Shown: one piece after another, positions 40,275 to 49,713 of the stretch
Position numbering within the stretch: position 1 is the stretch's first letter
Layout: the number at the start of each line of letters is the position of its first letter
Assembly: GCA_020633205.1 (NCBI GenBank)
Contig: JACKEB010000014.1
Span: forward strand, 124,001 to 188,000
Direction: 5' to 3'
DNA from: Polyangiaceae bacterium
GTDB taxonomy: Bacteria; Myxococcota_A; Polyangia; Polyangiales; Polyangiaceae
Length of the DNA: 64,000 nt
Made by a program: the position numbers and the translations under genes
Notes under the pieces: model-generated
Seen by the model: only the letters and a program-made list of their open reading frames with translations
Databases searched by the model: none
Told to the model about the DNA's origin: nothing

Positions 40275-41684
40275 TCAGTCGAAGGTTTCGGAGACTTTTC
40301 GCCGGTCTGGTTTGCCGTTGGGGAGCTCAGGCAGGCGCTCCACCCAGCGCCAGCGCCGGGGCCGCTTGTGTGGCGCGAGGCTCTGACAAAACGCCTGAAA
40401 ATCGCCATCTCGAGACGCATCTCCCACGAGCAGCGCGCCGACGATCTGGCCAAACGTGGGATCCGAAACGCCGGCTACCAGGGCGCGCGACACTCCGCTG
40501 CACTCGATCAAGCGCGCCTCGACTTCGGTCGGGTGCACGTTCTCTCCGCCCGTGATGATCACGTCGTCGATGCGCCCGAGGACGCGCAGCCAGCCGTCCT
40601 CGGTGAGCTCTCCGGCGTCGCTAGTGACGAACCAGTCGGCTTCCAGCCCGGCGCCCTGGTCGGTTTCATTTCCTCGAGGCAAGTAGCCACGCATCAGCTG
40701 AGGTCCAAGGGCCGCGATGCGCCCTGCCCGGATCTCGAGCTGAGTGCCGGCCACAGCCGTCCCCACGGCGCCATCTTCGCGCAGCGGGCTCCCCAGAGGT
40801 TGGGTGGCGAGTTGCGAGCAAGCCTCGGTGGCGCCGTAAGTCGTGAGCGTCGGGATCCCGCGCCGTCGTGCCTCGGCGATGGTCTGTGGGCGCGCCGCCG
40901 CGCCGCCGACCAGCGCGGCTCTCAAGCTGGGCGGCGGAGCCCACCCGTCCAGCCGCTCGAGCTGAGTCGGTACCAGGCTCATCAAGCTCACCTGGTGTCC
41001 TTCGACCGCCCGCGTGAGGCGCCCCAAGTCGAGCCCGGCGCCCGGCTCTGGTAACACCACGGTGCGCCTTGCCGCGAGGCAACGCAGTACGATGGACAAG
41101 CCGCCCACGTGTGCCAGCGGCAGACTCAAGAGCCAGCGGTCGTGCTCGAGCCAGCCGAGGTTCCGCTGAGAGGCGTGGGCAGCGGCCAAGAACTGTTCTG
41201 CGCCGAGCAGCACGCCCTTTGGTGTCCCGGTGCTGCCGCTCGTAAAGAGCACAGCCTCCCAGCGCCTCCAGGCTTCGTCTCTCAGCGCGCGGCTCATTTG
41301 GGGGTGAGGCGCGCTGCTTTGCGCCGGCCAACCCGCTTCAGGCAACGTTGAAGTGTCCAGCACCGGGGCCGCCGCGGTGCGCGGAAAACCGCCCAGCAAC
41401 TCACGGCGCTCGGCCGGGTGCAGGCGCGGGTGAACGAAGGCGATGGGCAGGCCCAGATCGATGGCGGCGAGCGCCAGCTCGATATGGCGCCTGCTCGCTT
41501 CAGCGACGCAGGCGAGCAGCGGCGCATCCAAGAGCCCTTGCGCTGCTAGCCAACCCTGGGCCGCCTGGGCGCCCGCCCAGAGCTCTCCATAGCTCAGCGG
41601 CTGACCCGCATCGATCAGCGCAATTCGCGAAGCCTGCTCGCCAGCGACCCGGCCCAGTGACAGGGTGGCTGGTGGCTGACTCAA
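40275..41684 (-). CDS. menE: o-Succinylbenzoate-CoA ligase
   Basis: About 469 residues. Acyl-CoA synthetase that activates o-succinylbenzoate with ATP and CoA in menaquinone synthesis. AMP-binding motif LFTSGSTGTPKGVLLG, then TYGATE, DWFVTSDAGEL, RIDDVIITGGENVHPTEVE and the C-terminal catalytic Lys in LPNGKPDRRKV. The TTG at 41684 overlaps the menC TGA by three bases (TTGA), the most likely start although a longer frame exists to 41954. Last gene of the minus-strand menaquinone operon. Confidence 0.9.
   Translation of the reverse strand: MSQPPATLSLGRVAGEQASRIALIDAGQPLSYGELWAGAQAAQGWLAAQGLLDAPLLACVAEASRRHIELALAAIDLGLPIAFVHPRLHPAERRELLGGFPRTAAAPVLDTSTLPEAGWPAQSSAPHPQMSRALRDEAWRRWEAVLFTSGSTGTPKGVLLGAEQFLAAAHASQRNLGWLEHDRWLLSLPLAHVGGLSIVLRCLAARRTVVLPEPGAGLDLGRLTRAVEGHQVSLMSLVPTQLERLDGWAPPPSLRAALVGGAAARPQTIAEARRRGIPTLTTYGATEACSQLATQPLGSPLREDGAVGTAVAGTQLEIRAGRIAALGPQLMRGYLPRGNETDQGAGLEADWFVTSDAGELTEDGWLRVLGRIDDVIITGGENVHPTEVEARLIECSGVSRALVAGVSDPTFGQIVGALLVGDASRDGDFQAFCQSLAPHKRPRRWRWVERLPELPNGKPDRRKVSETFD
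41298..41309 (+). repeat. Dispersed G-tract motif, copy 8
   Basis: TTTGGGGGTGAGG followed by CGCGCTGC; antisense inside menE. One of the best matches to the long consensus. Confidence 0.65.
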
Positions 41685-42781
41685 CCGCGCACCGCGAACT
41701 CGGTGTCGAGCCCCGAGGTCTCCCACGGAGTGATGTACCCCGCGGCAACGAACGGCGGTGGGCGCTTCGTGGTGGCTCCTACCGTGGACGGCGGAGCCAA
41801 GCCGCTCGACAGCTTGCGGCTGCTGATCGCGATCGCAACTGCGGCCACCGCCGTGTAGCCGAAAGCGCCTTCGAAGCAGTGGCTTACGGTGACGTCGACT
41901 CCCACGCTGCGCGCTTGATCGGCGACGTCCAGGCAGCGCGCGAGCCCGAGGCACGTCGGCTTCAGCACCACAGCGCGGGTCTGTAGCGTGCCGAACCAGG
42001 CCTTGACCATGCTTGGGGCGTTGAACAGGCTCTCATCCACGCCCAAGGCGCATGGCGATGAGTTGCCAGCGCTGAGCCAGGCTACCAGCTCCTCGCTGCT
42101 GAGCGGTTCCTCGAGGAAATCCGGCTGGTACTCGCTGAGCGCCTTCAACGCGTCTCCGAGTTGCTTCGCGGAGAGGCCTTGATTCGCGTCCAGGCGCAAA
42201 CACCCTCCCCCCAAACCACCCTCCTTGAGGACCTCTGAGATGGCCTTCAACTCGCTCGTGGCCTGCTCGAGGTCCGCACCGAGCTTGTACTTCACGCAGC
42301 CATAGCCAGCGGCGATCAGCTCTTTCGCGGCGGCGGCTGGGTTGTCTTGAGGCAAGAGTGCGCAGAGGGGCACGGAGTCGGCGTTGCCTTCATCCGTTGG
42401 TGGCAGCAAAAGTTCCCATGCGGGAATTCCAGCCTGTTGCCCAATCCAGTCCATCGCAGCCGAGCTCAACGCAAAGCGCGCGGAGGGCAGGCTACGCGGG
42501 ACCATCGCCTCGATGCGCGAGAGCAAGATACGCGGCTTGGCGTAGTCCGGCGGGTCAATCTCCAGAGGTTCGATATCGGAGAGCGCCTCGTAGGCGGCAT
42601 CGAACTCATCGGGGCTGTACCCAGGCAGCGGCGCGAGCTCGCCGGTGCCTGTGGTGCCGTCCTTGGAGATCAGGTGCACCAGCGCGCTGGGACGCGATGT
42701 CCAGCTACCGCTCGAGGTGGTGAGGTTCAGTTCCAGGTCGCGCCTCTTGTCGAGGCGCACGCGACAACGGGCAGCGCGCAT
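41681..42781 (-). CDS. menC: o-Succinylbenzoate synthase
   Basis: 366 residues. Enolase-superfamily enzyme that dehydrates SHCHC to o-succinylbenzoate. Motifs: catalytic Lys pair in CVKYKLG, metal ligands in RLDANQG, FLEEPL and LGVDESL, and second base VLKP. ATG 42781 has GAAGAG five bases upstream, better than the GTG at 42787. It starts nine bases after the menA stop and its stop overlaps the menE start. Confidence 0.93.
   Translation of the reverse strand: MRAARCRVRLDKRRDLELNLTTSSGSWTSRPSALVHLISKDGTTGTGELAPLPGYSPDEFDAAYEALSDIEPLEIDPPDYAKPRILLSRIEAMVPRSLPSARFALSSAAMDWIGQQAGIPAWELLLPPTDEGNADSVPLCALLPQDNPAAAAKELIAAGYGCVKYKLGADLEQATSELKAISEVLKEGGLGGGCLRLDANQGLSAKQLGDALKALSEYQPDFLEEPLSSEELVAWLSAGNSSPCALGVDESLFNAPSMVKAWFGTLQTRAVVLKPTCLGLARCLDVADQARSVGVDVTVSHCFEGAFGYTAVAAVAIAISSRKLSSGLAPPSTVGATTKRPPPFVAAGYITPWETSGLDTEFAVRG
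42208..42219 (-). repeat. Degenerate G-tract motif in menC
   Basis: Minus strand TTTGGGGGGAGGG followed within a few bases by TTTGCGCC; one G shorter than the exact form, so listed as a variant, on the coding strand of menC. Confidence 0.4.
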
Positions 42782-42790
42782 ACTCACTCT

Positions 42791-43813
42791 TCAAATTAGT
42801 TTGGTTAGTGTCAGGCCAATTGCGAACAGCAAGCCAAAGATGGCGAGGTGCTTGGCGGTCCTCACGAGCGTCTCGTTGAGGACCACGCCGCGTTGTTTCG
42901 CGGCACCCGGCCCAGGGGCGAGTGGGCGCAGGTCGCGAAGCATGGATCCCACGTTCTTGATCGCCAAGGGCAAAGCCAACCAAGGCAACATGACCCAGGG
43001 TTTCAGCGCTGCTTGAGCGGCTCCGTCGGCGCTCCCGAGTGGATTTGCAAAACCCGCACCAAGCCAGAGCAGCGGCGGAACGAGGTAAGAAACCGCGTAG
43101 AGTAGAATGTATTCCGCCACGCCCGCCCGCTTGCCAAAGCGGACTGCCAACGTGCGCTTGCCTGCCTCGCGGTCCGTGTCGCAGTCCCGCACATTGTTGA
43201 CCACCAGGATGGCCGTCGCCAGCGCGCCGACTGGCAGGCTCGCGAGCCAAGCGAGGCGTGTCAGCTCGTGCAGCTGCACGTAGATGGTCCCCAGTACCGC
43301 GACGAAGCCGAAGAACAACATCACGAAGACATCGCCCAACCCGTGATATCCGAGCGGATACGGTCCTCCGGTGTAGGCGATCGCAGCCGCGATGGAGCAC
43401 AGGCCAATGACGATGATCACCGGACCCGCGACCCACGTCAGGTAGATCCCCACCAGCAGCGCGAGTCCGAACACCAGCCACATGCCGCGCTTCATGCCTT
43501 CTGGCGACACCAGTCCGGCTTGCACCGCGCGGGTTGGTCCCAGGCGTTCCTCGGTGTCGGCGCCCTTCTCGAAGTCAAAGACGTCGTTCGCGAAGTTGCT
43601 GCCAATCTGTAGGAGTCCCGCGCCGATCAGCGCTGCCAGAGCAGGACCGAGCTTGAAGCCGCCGGCCAGGAACGCGCAGGCGGTGCCCACCAAAACGGGC
43701 ACGGAGCTCGCGGACAACGTCGCAGGGCGACATGCGAGCACCCACGCGCCGAAGCTACCGGGTGCGGGCAGCTTGGTTGGCTGCGGCGGGGAGTCTAGTT
43801 CGGAGGAGGACAC
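42791..43813 (-). CDS. menA: 1,4-Dihydroxy-2-naphthoate polyprenyltransferase
   Basis: 340 residues. UbiA-family membrane enzyme that prenylates DHNA to demethylmenaquinone. First Asp motif NFANDVFDFEKGADTEERLG, second NNVRDCDTDREAGKRTLAVR, with about nine hydrophobic helices. The best start is GTG 43813, which overlaps menH by 19 bases; the frame extends further but without similarity. Embedded in the menaquinone operon. Confidence 0.93.
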   Translation of the reverse strand: MSSSELDSPPQPTKLPAPGSFGAWVLACRPATLSASSVPVLVGTACAFLAGGFKLGPALAALIGAGLLQIGSNFANDVFDFEKGADTEERLGPTRAVQAGLVSPEGMKRGMWLVFGLALLVGIYLTWVAGPVIIVIGLCSIAAAIAYTGGPYPLGYHGLGDVFVMLFFGFVAVLGTIYVQLHELTRLAWLASLPVGALATAILVVNNVRDCDTDREAGKRTLAVRFGKRAGVAEYILLYAVSYLVPPLLWLGAGFANPLGSADGAAQAALKPWVMLPWLALPLAIKNVGSMLRDLRPLAPGPGAAKQRGVVLNETLVRTAKHLAIFGLLFAIGLTLTKLI

Positions 43814-44553
43814 GCTGTGTCCGCGCTTCTTAACACCTGCGCGATGAAATCGGGACGCTCGAGCAGTACGTTGTGACCGGAGCTTGGCGCCACTTGCAGA
43901 TCCCCCTGGGGCAGCTGCCGAACGATGCGCGTGGCGATCTCCAGGAACTTCGCGTCCTGCTCCCCAACCACCAAGTGCACGGGCAGCTTCAACGTATGTA
44001 GGCGCTCGACGTACGCGGGCATTTGCCCGAGCCCAAGGCTCCGCAGGGCACATGCCAGGCCGAGCGCCGTGTGGGTCATGCGATCCCGCGACTGAGCTTC
44101 GAGCTTCGCTTCGTCGAGGGTCTTTTGAGTCTCCCACAAGGGTAGCGTCATCCAAGCGCGGATGAAGGCGGTGATGCCTTGGCGCTCCAGCAGCTCGCAC
44201 CAGCCTTCGTCAGCCTGTACGCGTTGTTTCCGCGCGGCTTCGCTCTCGAGCCCGGGGTGCACTCCTACGAGCGTCGCGCTGGCGAACTGGGTCTGGTCGT
44301 GCATCAAGAGGCCAAGCGACACGCGACTCCCAAGGGAGTAACCGATCAGGTGTGCTCCACGGAAACCCGCCTCGTCGATCTCACGGCTCAACCGCTCGAC
44401 CTCTTGCTCGAAGCTGCTCGCCGCAGACGGACCGCCGGCGTGCCCAACCAGGATGGGCGCGAACACGCGGGCCTGCGTCGGGGCCAGCGCTTCTGCGACC
44501 CAGCGAAAGGAACCTGGCGTTCCGGTAAATCCGTGAAGAAAAACGATGTCCAT
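43795..44553 (-). CDS. menH: MenH-type alpha/beta hydrolase (SHCHC synthase)
   Basis: 252 residues from ATG 44553. Alpha/beta hydrolase that eliminates pyruvate from SEPHCHC to give SHCHC. FLHGFTGTPGSF forms the oxyanion loop; the nucleophile elbow is IGYSLGSRVS; Asp in GEQDAKF and His in SSGHNVLLERP complete the triad. A GTG at 44652 overlapping menD is an alternative start but adds an Arg-rich leader. Placed between menD and menA, matching pathway order. Confidence 0.88.
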   Translation of the reverse strand: MDIVFLHGFTGTPGSFRWVAEALAPTQARVFAPILVGHAGGPSAASSFEQEVERLSREIDEAGFRGAHLIGYSLGSRVSLGLLMHDQTQFASATLVGVHPGLESEAARKQRVQADEGWCELLERQGITAFIRAWMTLPLWETQKTLDEAKLEAQSRDRMTHTALGLACALRSLGLGQMPAYVERLHTLKLPVHLVVGEQDAKFLEIATRIVRQLPQGDLQVAPSSGHNVLLERPDFIAQVLRSADTACPPPN

Positions 44554-44626
44554 GAACGGCGCGGCGGTCCGTCGGGTGACGGTCGCGGGAGGGGAGGTGA
44601 TGGGGGTGCGAGGGTCGGCGCGCGAC

Positions 44627-46411
44627 CTACAGCGCCGCGGAAATACGCTCACTCGCGCGGCGCCACAAGGCGCGCTGAGCAGAAATGCTGGATTGGTCTG
44701 CCACCCGTACTTCTACTACCGCTGCAGCATTGCGGTTCAGACAGGCATCCAGTGACGCCTTGATCTCACTTCGGGTGTTCGCCTGGAAGTATGCGATCCC
44801 GTGTATCCCCGCGGCGTGCTCCAAGTTCGCGCGATGAGGTGTGGTCCACGGCTCCAGCGCTGCCGCGTCGACCTCGGAGGCGAGGGGCAGCATCTCGAAG
44901 ATGCGTCCGCCCGCGTTGTTGATCACACAGACCACGAGGGGCTGAGTTGCGCGCAGAGCCGCCCCAAGGCCACCTAAGTCGTGGAGAAAGCTCAAGTCTC
45001 CGAGCAGCAACAGGTGCGGCCCAGCAGCTCCTGCCAGGCGCGCGCCGAAGGCGCCGCTCACGTTGCCATCGATGCCGTTCAGGCCGCGCTGAGAGAGCAC
45101 CCGACCAGGCAGTCGGTGGCGACGAAACCAATCCACCTCACGCACCGCCAAGCTATTGCCAACGCTCAGCGTCGCCGCTTCCGGGAGGTTTTGTAGGACC
45201 GCGTCGAAGGCGCTCGCCTCACTCAGCTGCGACTCCCCGTCGCACGCCTCGAGCACCTCCACGAGCGCGGCCCCACAGGCAGCTTCTACTCGCATCAGTC
45301 GCTCGCAGTAGAGCTCGGCGGCGGGGGCCGTTTCGAGACGCGTCAACAGGCGCCTCAAGCTCGGACCCAAATCAGCACGCTGCACGCTCGCGGCGCGATT
45401 CGCTGGATCTTGATAGCCGAACGGGCAGATCACGTGACGTTCGATTTCGAACTGGTCGAGGACACGCAGCAGGCTGCCCGAGGTCGGTGCGGGACCGAGC
45501 TGCAGTATCACGTCCGGCGTGAGTTCCCGCCGCGCCGCTTCGTCTCGCAGCCAGGTGTCGAAGCGAGTGACGGCGTCTCCGCTTTCGGCGTTGCTCGTCG
45601 CTTCGCACCACAGCGGCCAGCCGCTCGCCTTGGAGATGCGCTGCAAGAGCTCGCGCGGCGCCGCTTGGCTTGGTGACAGCGGACCGCACACGATCGCGCC
45701 CCGCTTCGCCTGCTTCAGGCGCTGAGCGAGGTGCTCCGCCGCGACCTCGCTGATGCTAACTTCCGTGCGGATCAAGTTTTGGGGGTGAGGGCCCACCAGG
45801 GAGTCAACGAAGCTCTTGAGCGGACCGTCTGGCTCCGGCTCCAGCGGCTTGCGCGCCCTGACGTTGAGCTGCACGGGCCCAGGAATGGGACCGATGCTGG
45901 TTGCGTATGCCTGCAGCGCTATACGACGCAAGCCGCGCCAGGCGCGCAAATCGCTCTCCGCTTGCCCCAGCTCGAAAAAGCCCACGGCTTGGTCTCCGTA
46001 GAGCTTCAGCTGATCGAGAGTCTGCGGCGCGCCGCACTGGCCGAGCTCCGTGGGCCGGTCACTGGTGACCAGGAGCAGCGGCAGGCCGGCGGCTCGCGCC
46101 TCAACTACCGCGGGGAAATAGTTGGCGGCGGCGCTACCCGACGTGCACAAGAGCGCCGCCGGTTTGCCGCTGGCGCGCGCGACACCCAGCGCCACGAAGC
46201 CCGCCGAGCGCTCATCCAGCACGATCTGCGCGCTCGGTCCGTCAGGCTGCCTGGTGAGTTGCATCAGCGCCCAGGTGAACGGCGTCGAGCGCGAGCCGGG
46301 GCTCACGACGAAGTGCTCGACCCCCGCGTCCCACAGCGTGTGCATCAAGAGGCGCGCCCAGCTGCTGGTCAGGTGGGCCGCAGTAGCGCTGTCCGGGCCT
46401 CGGCTGTGCAT
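44627..46411 (-). CDS. menD: SEPHCHC synthase
   Basis: 594 residues. ThDP-dependent enzyme adding the succinyl semialdehyde from 2-oxoglutarate to isochorismate. N-terminal PSGSRSTPF-like segment VVSPGSRSTPFTWAL with the catalytic region DERSAGFVALG, and a C-terminal ThDP-binding stretch GDLSFLHDLGGLG followed by NNAGGRIFEMLP. Length is normal for the family. First committed menaquinone step; it is preceded by menF, with a 50-base gap. Confidence 0.95.
   Translation of the reverse strand: MHSRGPDSATAAHLTSSWARLLMHTLWDAGVEHFVVSPGSRSTPFTWALMQLTRQPDGPSAQIVLDERSAGFVALGVARASGKPAALLCTSGSAAANYFPAVVEARAAGLPLLLVTSDRPTELGQCGAPQTLDQLKLYGDQAVGFFELGQAESDLRAWRGLRRIALQAYATSIGPIPGPVQLNVRARKPLEPEPDGPLKSFVDSLVGPHPQNLIRTEVSISEVAAEHLAQRLKQAKRGAIVCGPLSPSQAAPRELLQRISKASGWPLWCEATSNAESGDAVTRFDTWLRDEAARRELTPDVILQLGPAPTSGSLLRVLDQFEIERHVICPFGYQDPANRAASVQRADLGPSLRRLLTRLETAPAAELYCERLMRVEAACGAALVEVLEACDGESQLSEASAFDAVLQNLPEAATLSVGNSLAVREVDWFRRHRLPGRVLSQRGLNGIDGNVSGAFGARLAGAAGPHLLLLGDLSFLHDLGGLGAALRATQPLVVCVINNAGGRIFEMLPLASEVDAAALEPWTTPHRANLEHAAGIHGIAYFQANTRSEIKASLDACLNRNAAAVVEVRVADQSSISAQRALWRRASERISAAL
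45779..45790 (+). repeat. Dispersed G-tract motif, copy 9
   Basis: TTTTGGGGGTGAGG followed by GCCC; antisense inside menD. Confidence 0.6.
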
Positions 46412-46461
46412 GACGAATCCTAACGGAGCAGCAAGCCTAGCGGAGCACCAATCCCGATGGA

Positions 46462-47892
46462 TCAGGCGATGCCGAGCGCGCGAAGCAAACTAGTGAGCTT
46501 CACTTCGGTCTCGGCGAACTCGCTCTCCGTCTCGGAACCACGCACGATGCCCGCGCCGGCGAACAGGTGCGCCTCGTTGCCGCTGAAAACACCCGAGCGG
46601 AGCCCCACCCAGAACTCGCCGTCGCCTGCGGCGTCGTACCAGCCGAGTGGGCCCGCGTACCAACCGCGCTCCAGCGCCTCATGCTCGCTCAGGAAGTCCA
46701 ACGCGAACTGGCGGGGCACGCCGCCGACCGCTGGTGTCGGGTGAAGTGCCTCGACCAGCTCCAGCACGTGACGCTCGGGGTCCGCCGCAAGCTGACCTTC
46801 GATGGGCGTCTGCAGGTGCACCACGTGGCGTAGCTCCCGCACCAATGGCTCCTGCGCTGCCTGGATTTGGCTGCAGAACGGCTGGAGGCAGCGCAAGATT
46901 TCCTCCACCACATAGGCGTGCTCTTCGCGGTCCTTCTGGCTCGCGAGCAGCGCGCGCACCGCCTCGGCGACGGAGCCAGACGCGTGCTGCGTGGGGAGAG
47001 TGCCTGCGAGCGCCTCGGTCTGAATCTGTCGGCCAGAGCGCCGTAGCAATCGCTCAGGCGTTGCCGCGAGGAATTCAGCCTGAGCGAAACGGAAGGCCAC
47101 GCGATTGACGTTTGGCGATCCTTGGAGTCGCTGCAGAACCGCCAGCGGGTCTACCGGGTGCTGCAGGGTGAAGCGGGTCTTGCGCGCGGCGACGATCTTC
47201 TCTGCGCCGCCTCGTGCGATTGCATCCAGGATGGAGCGGATCAAGGCATCCCAGCTCTCATAGCTGCTCGCCTCGGTGCTCACGACGTCACCGTGAGTCT
47301 GACGGATCGCGATGCTGTTCGGCGCCTCTGCGTGACGGAGCCCGCTCAAGATCTCACGTAGCTCAGCGCTGATCTTCGCCGCGTCACGCTCCTCGGGACC
47401 GAGCGTCAGGGTCAACCATGCATCGTCACCGGCGACCGCGTAGCGCACTCGCGGGAGTAAAAATCGCGCCTCGCCGAAGGTTTGCCAGGGCTCACTCAAG
47501 CCGTCGCCCGAGCCAGCGCTCTGAAATGCGAACCCGCCAAACAGGCGCGCTGCGGGAGCCTCGGGAGCGAGCAACTCACGCGCTTCACGCAAGACCGCGC
47601 CGCGCTCGGCGCAGACGCGAAAGCGCTCGCTGCCAGAACTGGCGATCTCGTGAGCTGTGCCAAACCCGGAGAAGTGGGTTGCGGCTGGGGGTGCCCAGAG
47701 AAAGCTCGCGGCTTCTCCCCGCATACTCAGGAGCGTATCCGCAGGGACACGTGGAGCAGGGATGCTGAGGCTGACTAGGCGCGTGCCCGCGCCACGTTCC
47801 AGCGCGCCTAAAATGCGCTGGTCGAGGGAGCCTTTGTAGTCGGCTGCCTCGTGTGGCCCGGCCGGGCTCAGGCTAGGGCCGAGCGAGCTCAC
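46462..47892 (-). CDS. menF: Isochorismate synthase
   Basis: 476 residues. Chorismate-utilising enzyme that makes isochorismate for menaquinone. The C-terminal two thirds carry the family blocks: EKIVAARKTRF, FRFAQAEFLAATPERLL, EALAGTLPTQ, SQKDREEHAYVVEEI, LHPTPAVGGVPR, and GWYAGPLGW with FAGAGIVRGSE. The GTG at 47892 lies one base after the menG stop and has GGAGG upstream within menG; TTG 47910 is a weaker option. Confidence 0.93.
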   Translation of the reverse strand: MSSLGPSLSPAGPHEAADYKGSLDQRILGALERGAGTRLVSLSIPAPRVPADTLLSMRGEAASFLWAPPAATHFSGFGTAHEIASSGSERFRVCAERGAVLREARELLAPEAPAARLFGGFAFQSAGSGDGLSEPWQTFGEARFLLPRVRYAVAGDDAWLTLTLGPEERDAAKISAELREILSGLRHAEAPNSIAIRQTHGDVVSTEASSYESWDALIRSILDAIARGGAEKIVAARKTRFTLQHPVDPLAVLQRLQGSPNVNRVAFRFAQAEFLAATPERLLRRSGRQIQTEALAGTLPTQHASGSVAEAVRALLASQKDREEHAYVVEEILRCLQPFCSQIQAAQEPLVRELRHVVHLQTPIEGQLAADPERHVLELVEALHPTPAVGGVPRQFALDFLSEHEALERGWYAGPLGWYDAAGDGEFWVGLRSGVFSGNEAHLFAGAGIVRGSETESEFAETEVKLTSLLRALGIA

Positions 47893-47893
47893 G

Positions 47894-48637
47894 TCAGTCA
47901 GCCTCCGCAACTTTTGGGGTGGCTACGTATAGGTGACACACGCCGAACGTCAGGGGCTGCACCTGCAGCACCTCGAGGTTGCTCTCGCGCATCAGCGCAG
48001 CGAACTCCTCTGCGGGCGGGAACGCCGCGATGGATTTCTCTAGGTACCGGTACTCTTTGGCCCCAGACAGCCACGCGCCGAGGCGCGGTACGACCTGATG
48101 GACGTGGAAGCGTGCGAGCGGCCCAAGCACGCCGCGTGGTTCGGACAGCTCCAGGATGGCAATTCGACCACCAGGTCGAGTCACGCGAGCCATTTCTCGC
48201 AGCGCCTTCCCTCGGTCCTCGGCGTTGCGGATGCCGAATGCCATGCACACGCCATCAAACTGATCGTCGTCGAAGTGCAGCTCCTCAGCGCGGCCTTGCA
48301 CCATGCGGATGCGCCCGGTCAGGTCATGGTCGTGCACCTTCTGGCGCCCTACTTCGAGCATCCCGGCTGATGGATCCAGCCCGACGACCTCGACCTCTGG
48401 GTGCGTCTCGGCGACCAGAATGCCTAGGTCACCTGTGCCCGTCGCGAGGTCAAGCACCTGAGCATCGCCTTTGAGGGCCAACGCGCGGACGGTCTTGCGC
48501 CGCCAACCCTGATCAATCCCCAAGGAAATAATACGGTTCAGCAGGTCATAGCGATCGGCGATGCGATCGAACATTTCACCTGAACCACCTCGGGGCTCAT
48601 CCCCCAGCGCGCTTGATTTCGACTCCACCTGATTCAT
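47894..48637 (-). CDS. menG: Demethylmenaquinone methyltransferase
   Basis: 247 residues. UbiE/MenG SAM-dependent methyltransferase, the last step of menaquinone synthesis. Motifs: MFDRIADRYDLLNRIISLGI, VLDLATGTGDLGILVAE (SAM), GLDPSAGMLEVGRQK, and FGIRNAEDRGKALREMARVT. In many organisms the same protein also serves ubiquinone; no ubi genes are here. ATG overlaps the aroF TGA (ATGA). Confidence 0.95.
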   Translation of the reverse strand: MNQVESKSSALGDEPRGGSGEMFDRIADRYDLLNRIISLGIDQGWRRKTVRALALKGDAQVLDLATGTGDLGILVAETHPEVEVVGLDPSAGMLEVGRQKVHDHDLTGRIRMVQGRAEELHFDDDQFDGVCMAFGIRNAEDRGKALREMARVTRPGGRIAILELSEPRGVLGPLARFHVHQVVPRLGAWLSGAKEYRYLEKSIAAFPPAEEFAALMRESNLEVLQVQPLTFGVCHLYVATPKVAEAD

Positions 48638-49689
48638 GTTCGAGCCTCCATCCGAGGCAATTCCGCGGGCGCCGCGACGGCTGCACTGTCCATTGAGCCC
48701 GCGCGCTCACCGTTCGAAGTTTTCGCGCGGAAACCGAGTTCGGCGGCCAACGCCTTCAGCTCCTGGGGAGCGAGCGCCTGAGGACCGTCGCTCAACGCTT
48801 CGCCCGGGGCATCGTGGGTCTCCAGCAAGAGCCCCGCAGCGCCGACCGCCAACGCGGCTTTCGACAACGCCGGGATCAGATCGCGACGGCCGCAGGCGTG
48901 GCTTGGGTCGACCAACACCGGCAGATGGTGGACGTGACTCAAGAGCGCTACCGCCCCGAGATCCAGCAAGTTCCGTGTGGTCGTGTCGAAGCCACGGATC
49001 CCGCGCTCGCAGAACACCACGAACGGCGCTCCGTGCAGCAGGCAGTACTCGGCGGCGAGCAGCCACTCCTCGACGGTCGCGCTCATGCCGCGCTTGAGCA
49101 ACATGGGCCGCTCATGTTCCGCGGCGCTCGCGAGCAGGCTGTAGTTCTGCATGTTGCGGCAGCCGATCTGAAGCAGGTCGGCGTGCTCGGCGACCGCCGG
49201 GGCTTGCTCTGGAGCCATCACCTCGGTGACCACGCCCAAGCCGTGTTTGCGTGCCGCTGCCGACAGCCACCCCAGCGCCTGCTCGCCCTGGCCTCGGAAG
49301 GAGTAGGGAGACGTGCGGGGCTTGAAGGCGCCGCCGCGGATCAGCCGCGCCCCGACGTTTGAAATCCGCGCGGCAATCGCATCGATTTGCTCCGGCGATT
49401 CGACGGCGCAAGGGCCGGCAATCAGCAGCGGCTCCTTGCCCAGCGCAACGCCGCACAAGCTGGGGTGCTTCGGCTGCGCGTCGAGCAGGGGATGGGGTGA
49501 CTTCGGGAGCGCGACGTCGCGAACTCCCGGGATAGCCAACAGCTCCTCTCGGCTCACCCGTCGCGAGCTTGGCTCAATGAGGAAGCAGACCTCTTCGGTG
49601 CCCTCCAGGCGTCGCACCCAGAGCCCGTGCGCGACCAGCGCCCGCTGGACGCTGGCGGTGTCGGTACCGATCTCCAAGTTGACGATCAT
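48634..49689 (-). CDS. aroF: 3-Deoxy-7-phosphoheptulonate (DAHP) synthase, type I-beta
   Basis: 351 residues. First shikimate-pathway step, condensing PEP and erythrose-4-phosphate. N-terminal ACT-like (ferredoxin-like) segment of about 70 residues, then a KDPGal-type barrel: PLLIAGPCAVES, GGAFKPRTSPYSFRG, LQIGCRNMQNY, LLKRGMSAT, and DPSHACGRRDL. As the first gene of the menaquinone operon it ties chorismate supply to quinone synthesis. The N-terminal domain in relatives gives feedback control by aromatic amino acids. ATG 49689. Confidence 0.93.
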   Translation of the reverse strand: MIVNLEIGTDTASVQRALVAHGLWVRRLEGTEEVCFLIEPSSRRVSREELLAIPGVRDVALPKSPHPLLDAQPKHPSLCGVALGKEPLLIAGPCAVESPEQIDAIAARISNVGARLIRGGAFKPRTSPYSFRGQGEQALGWLSAAARKHGLGVVTEVMAPEQAPAVAEHADLLQIGCRNMQNYSLLASAAEHERPMLLKRGMSATVEEWLLAAEYCLLHGAPFVVFCERGIRGFDTTTRNLLDLGAVALLSHVHHLPVLVDPSHACGRRDLIPALSKAALAVGAAGLLLETHDAPGEALSDGPQALAPQELKALAAELGFRAKTSNGERAGSMDSAAVAAPAELPRMEART

Positions 49690-49701
49690 GGGCTGCAGGA
49701 T

Positions 49702-49713
49702 TTGGGGGTGAGG
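49702..49713 (+). repeat. Dispersed G-tract motif, copy 10
   Basis: TTTGGGGGTGAGG followed by GGGCTACG, 12 bases before the aroF start, in the shared upstream region of the menaquinone operon and ettA. Confidence 0.65.

Noticed and set aside
39987..41054. Plus-strand open frame overlapping menE
   Set aside because: Arg/Ala-rich and unlike any protein; menE on the other strand is well supported.
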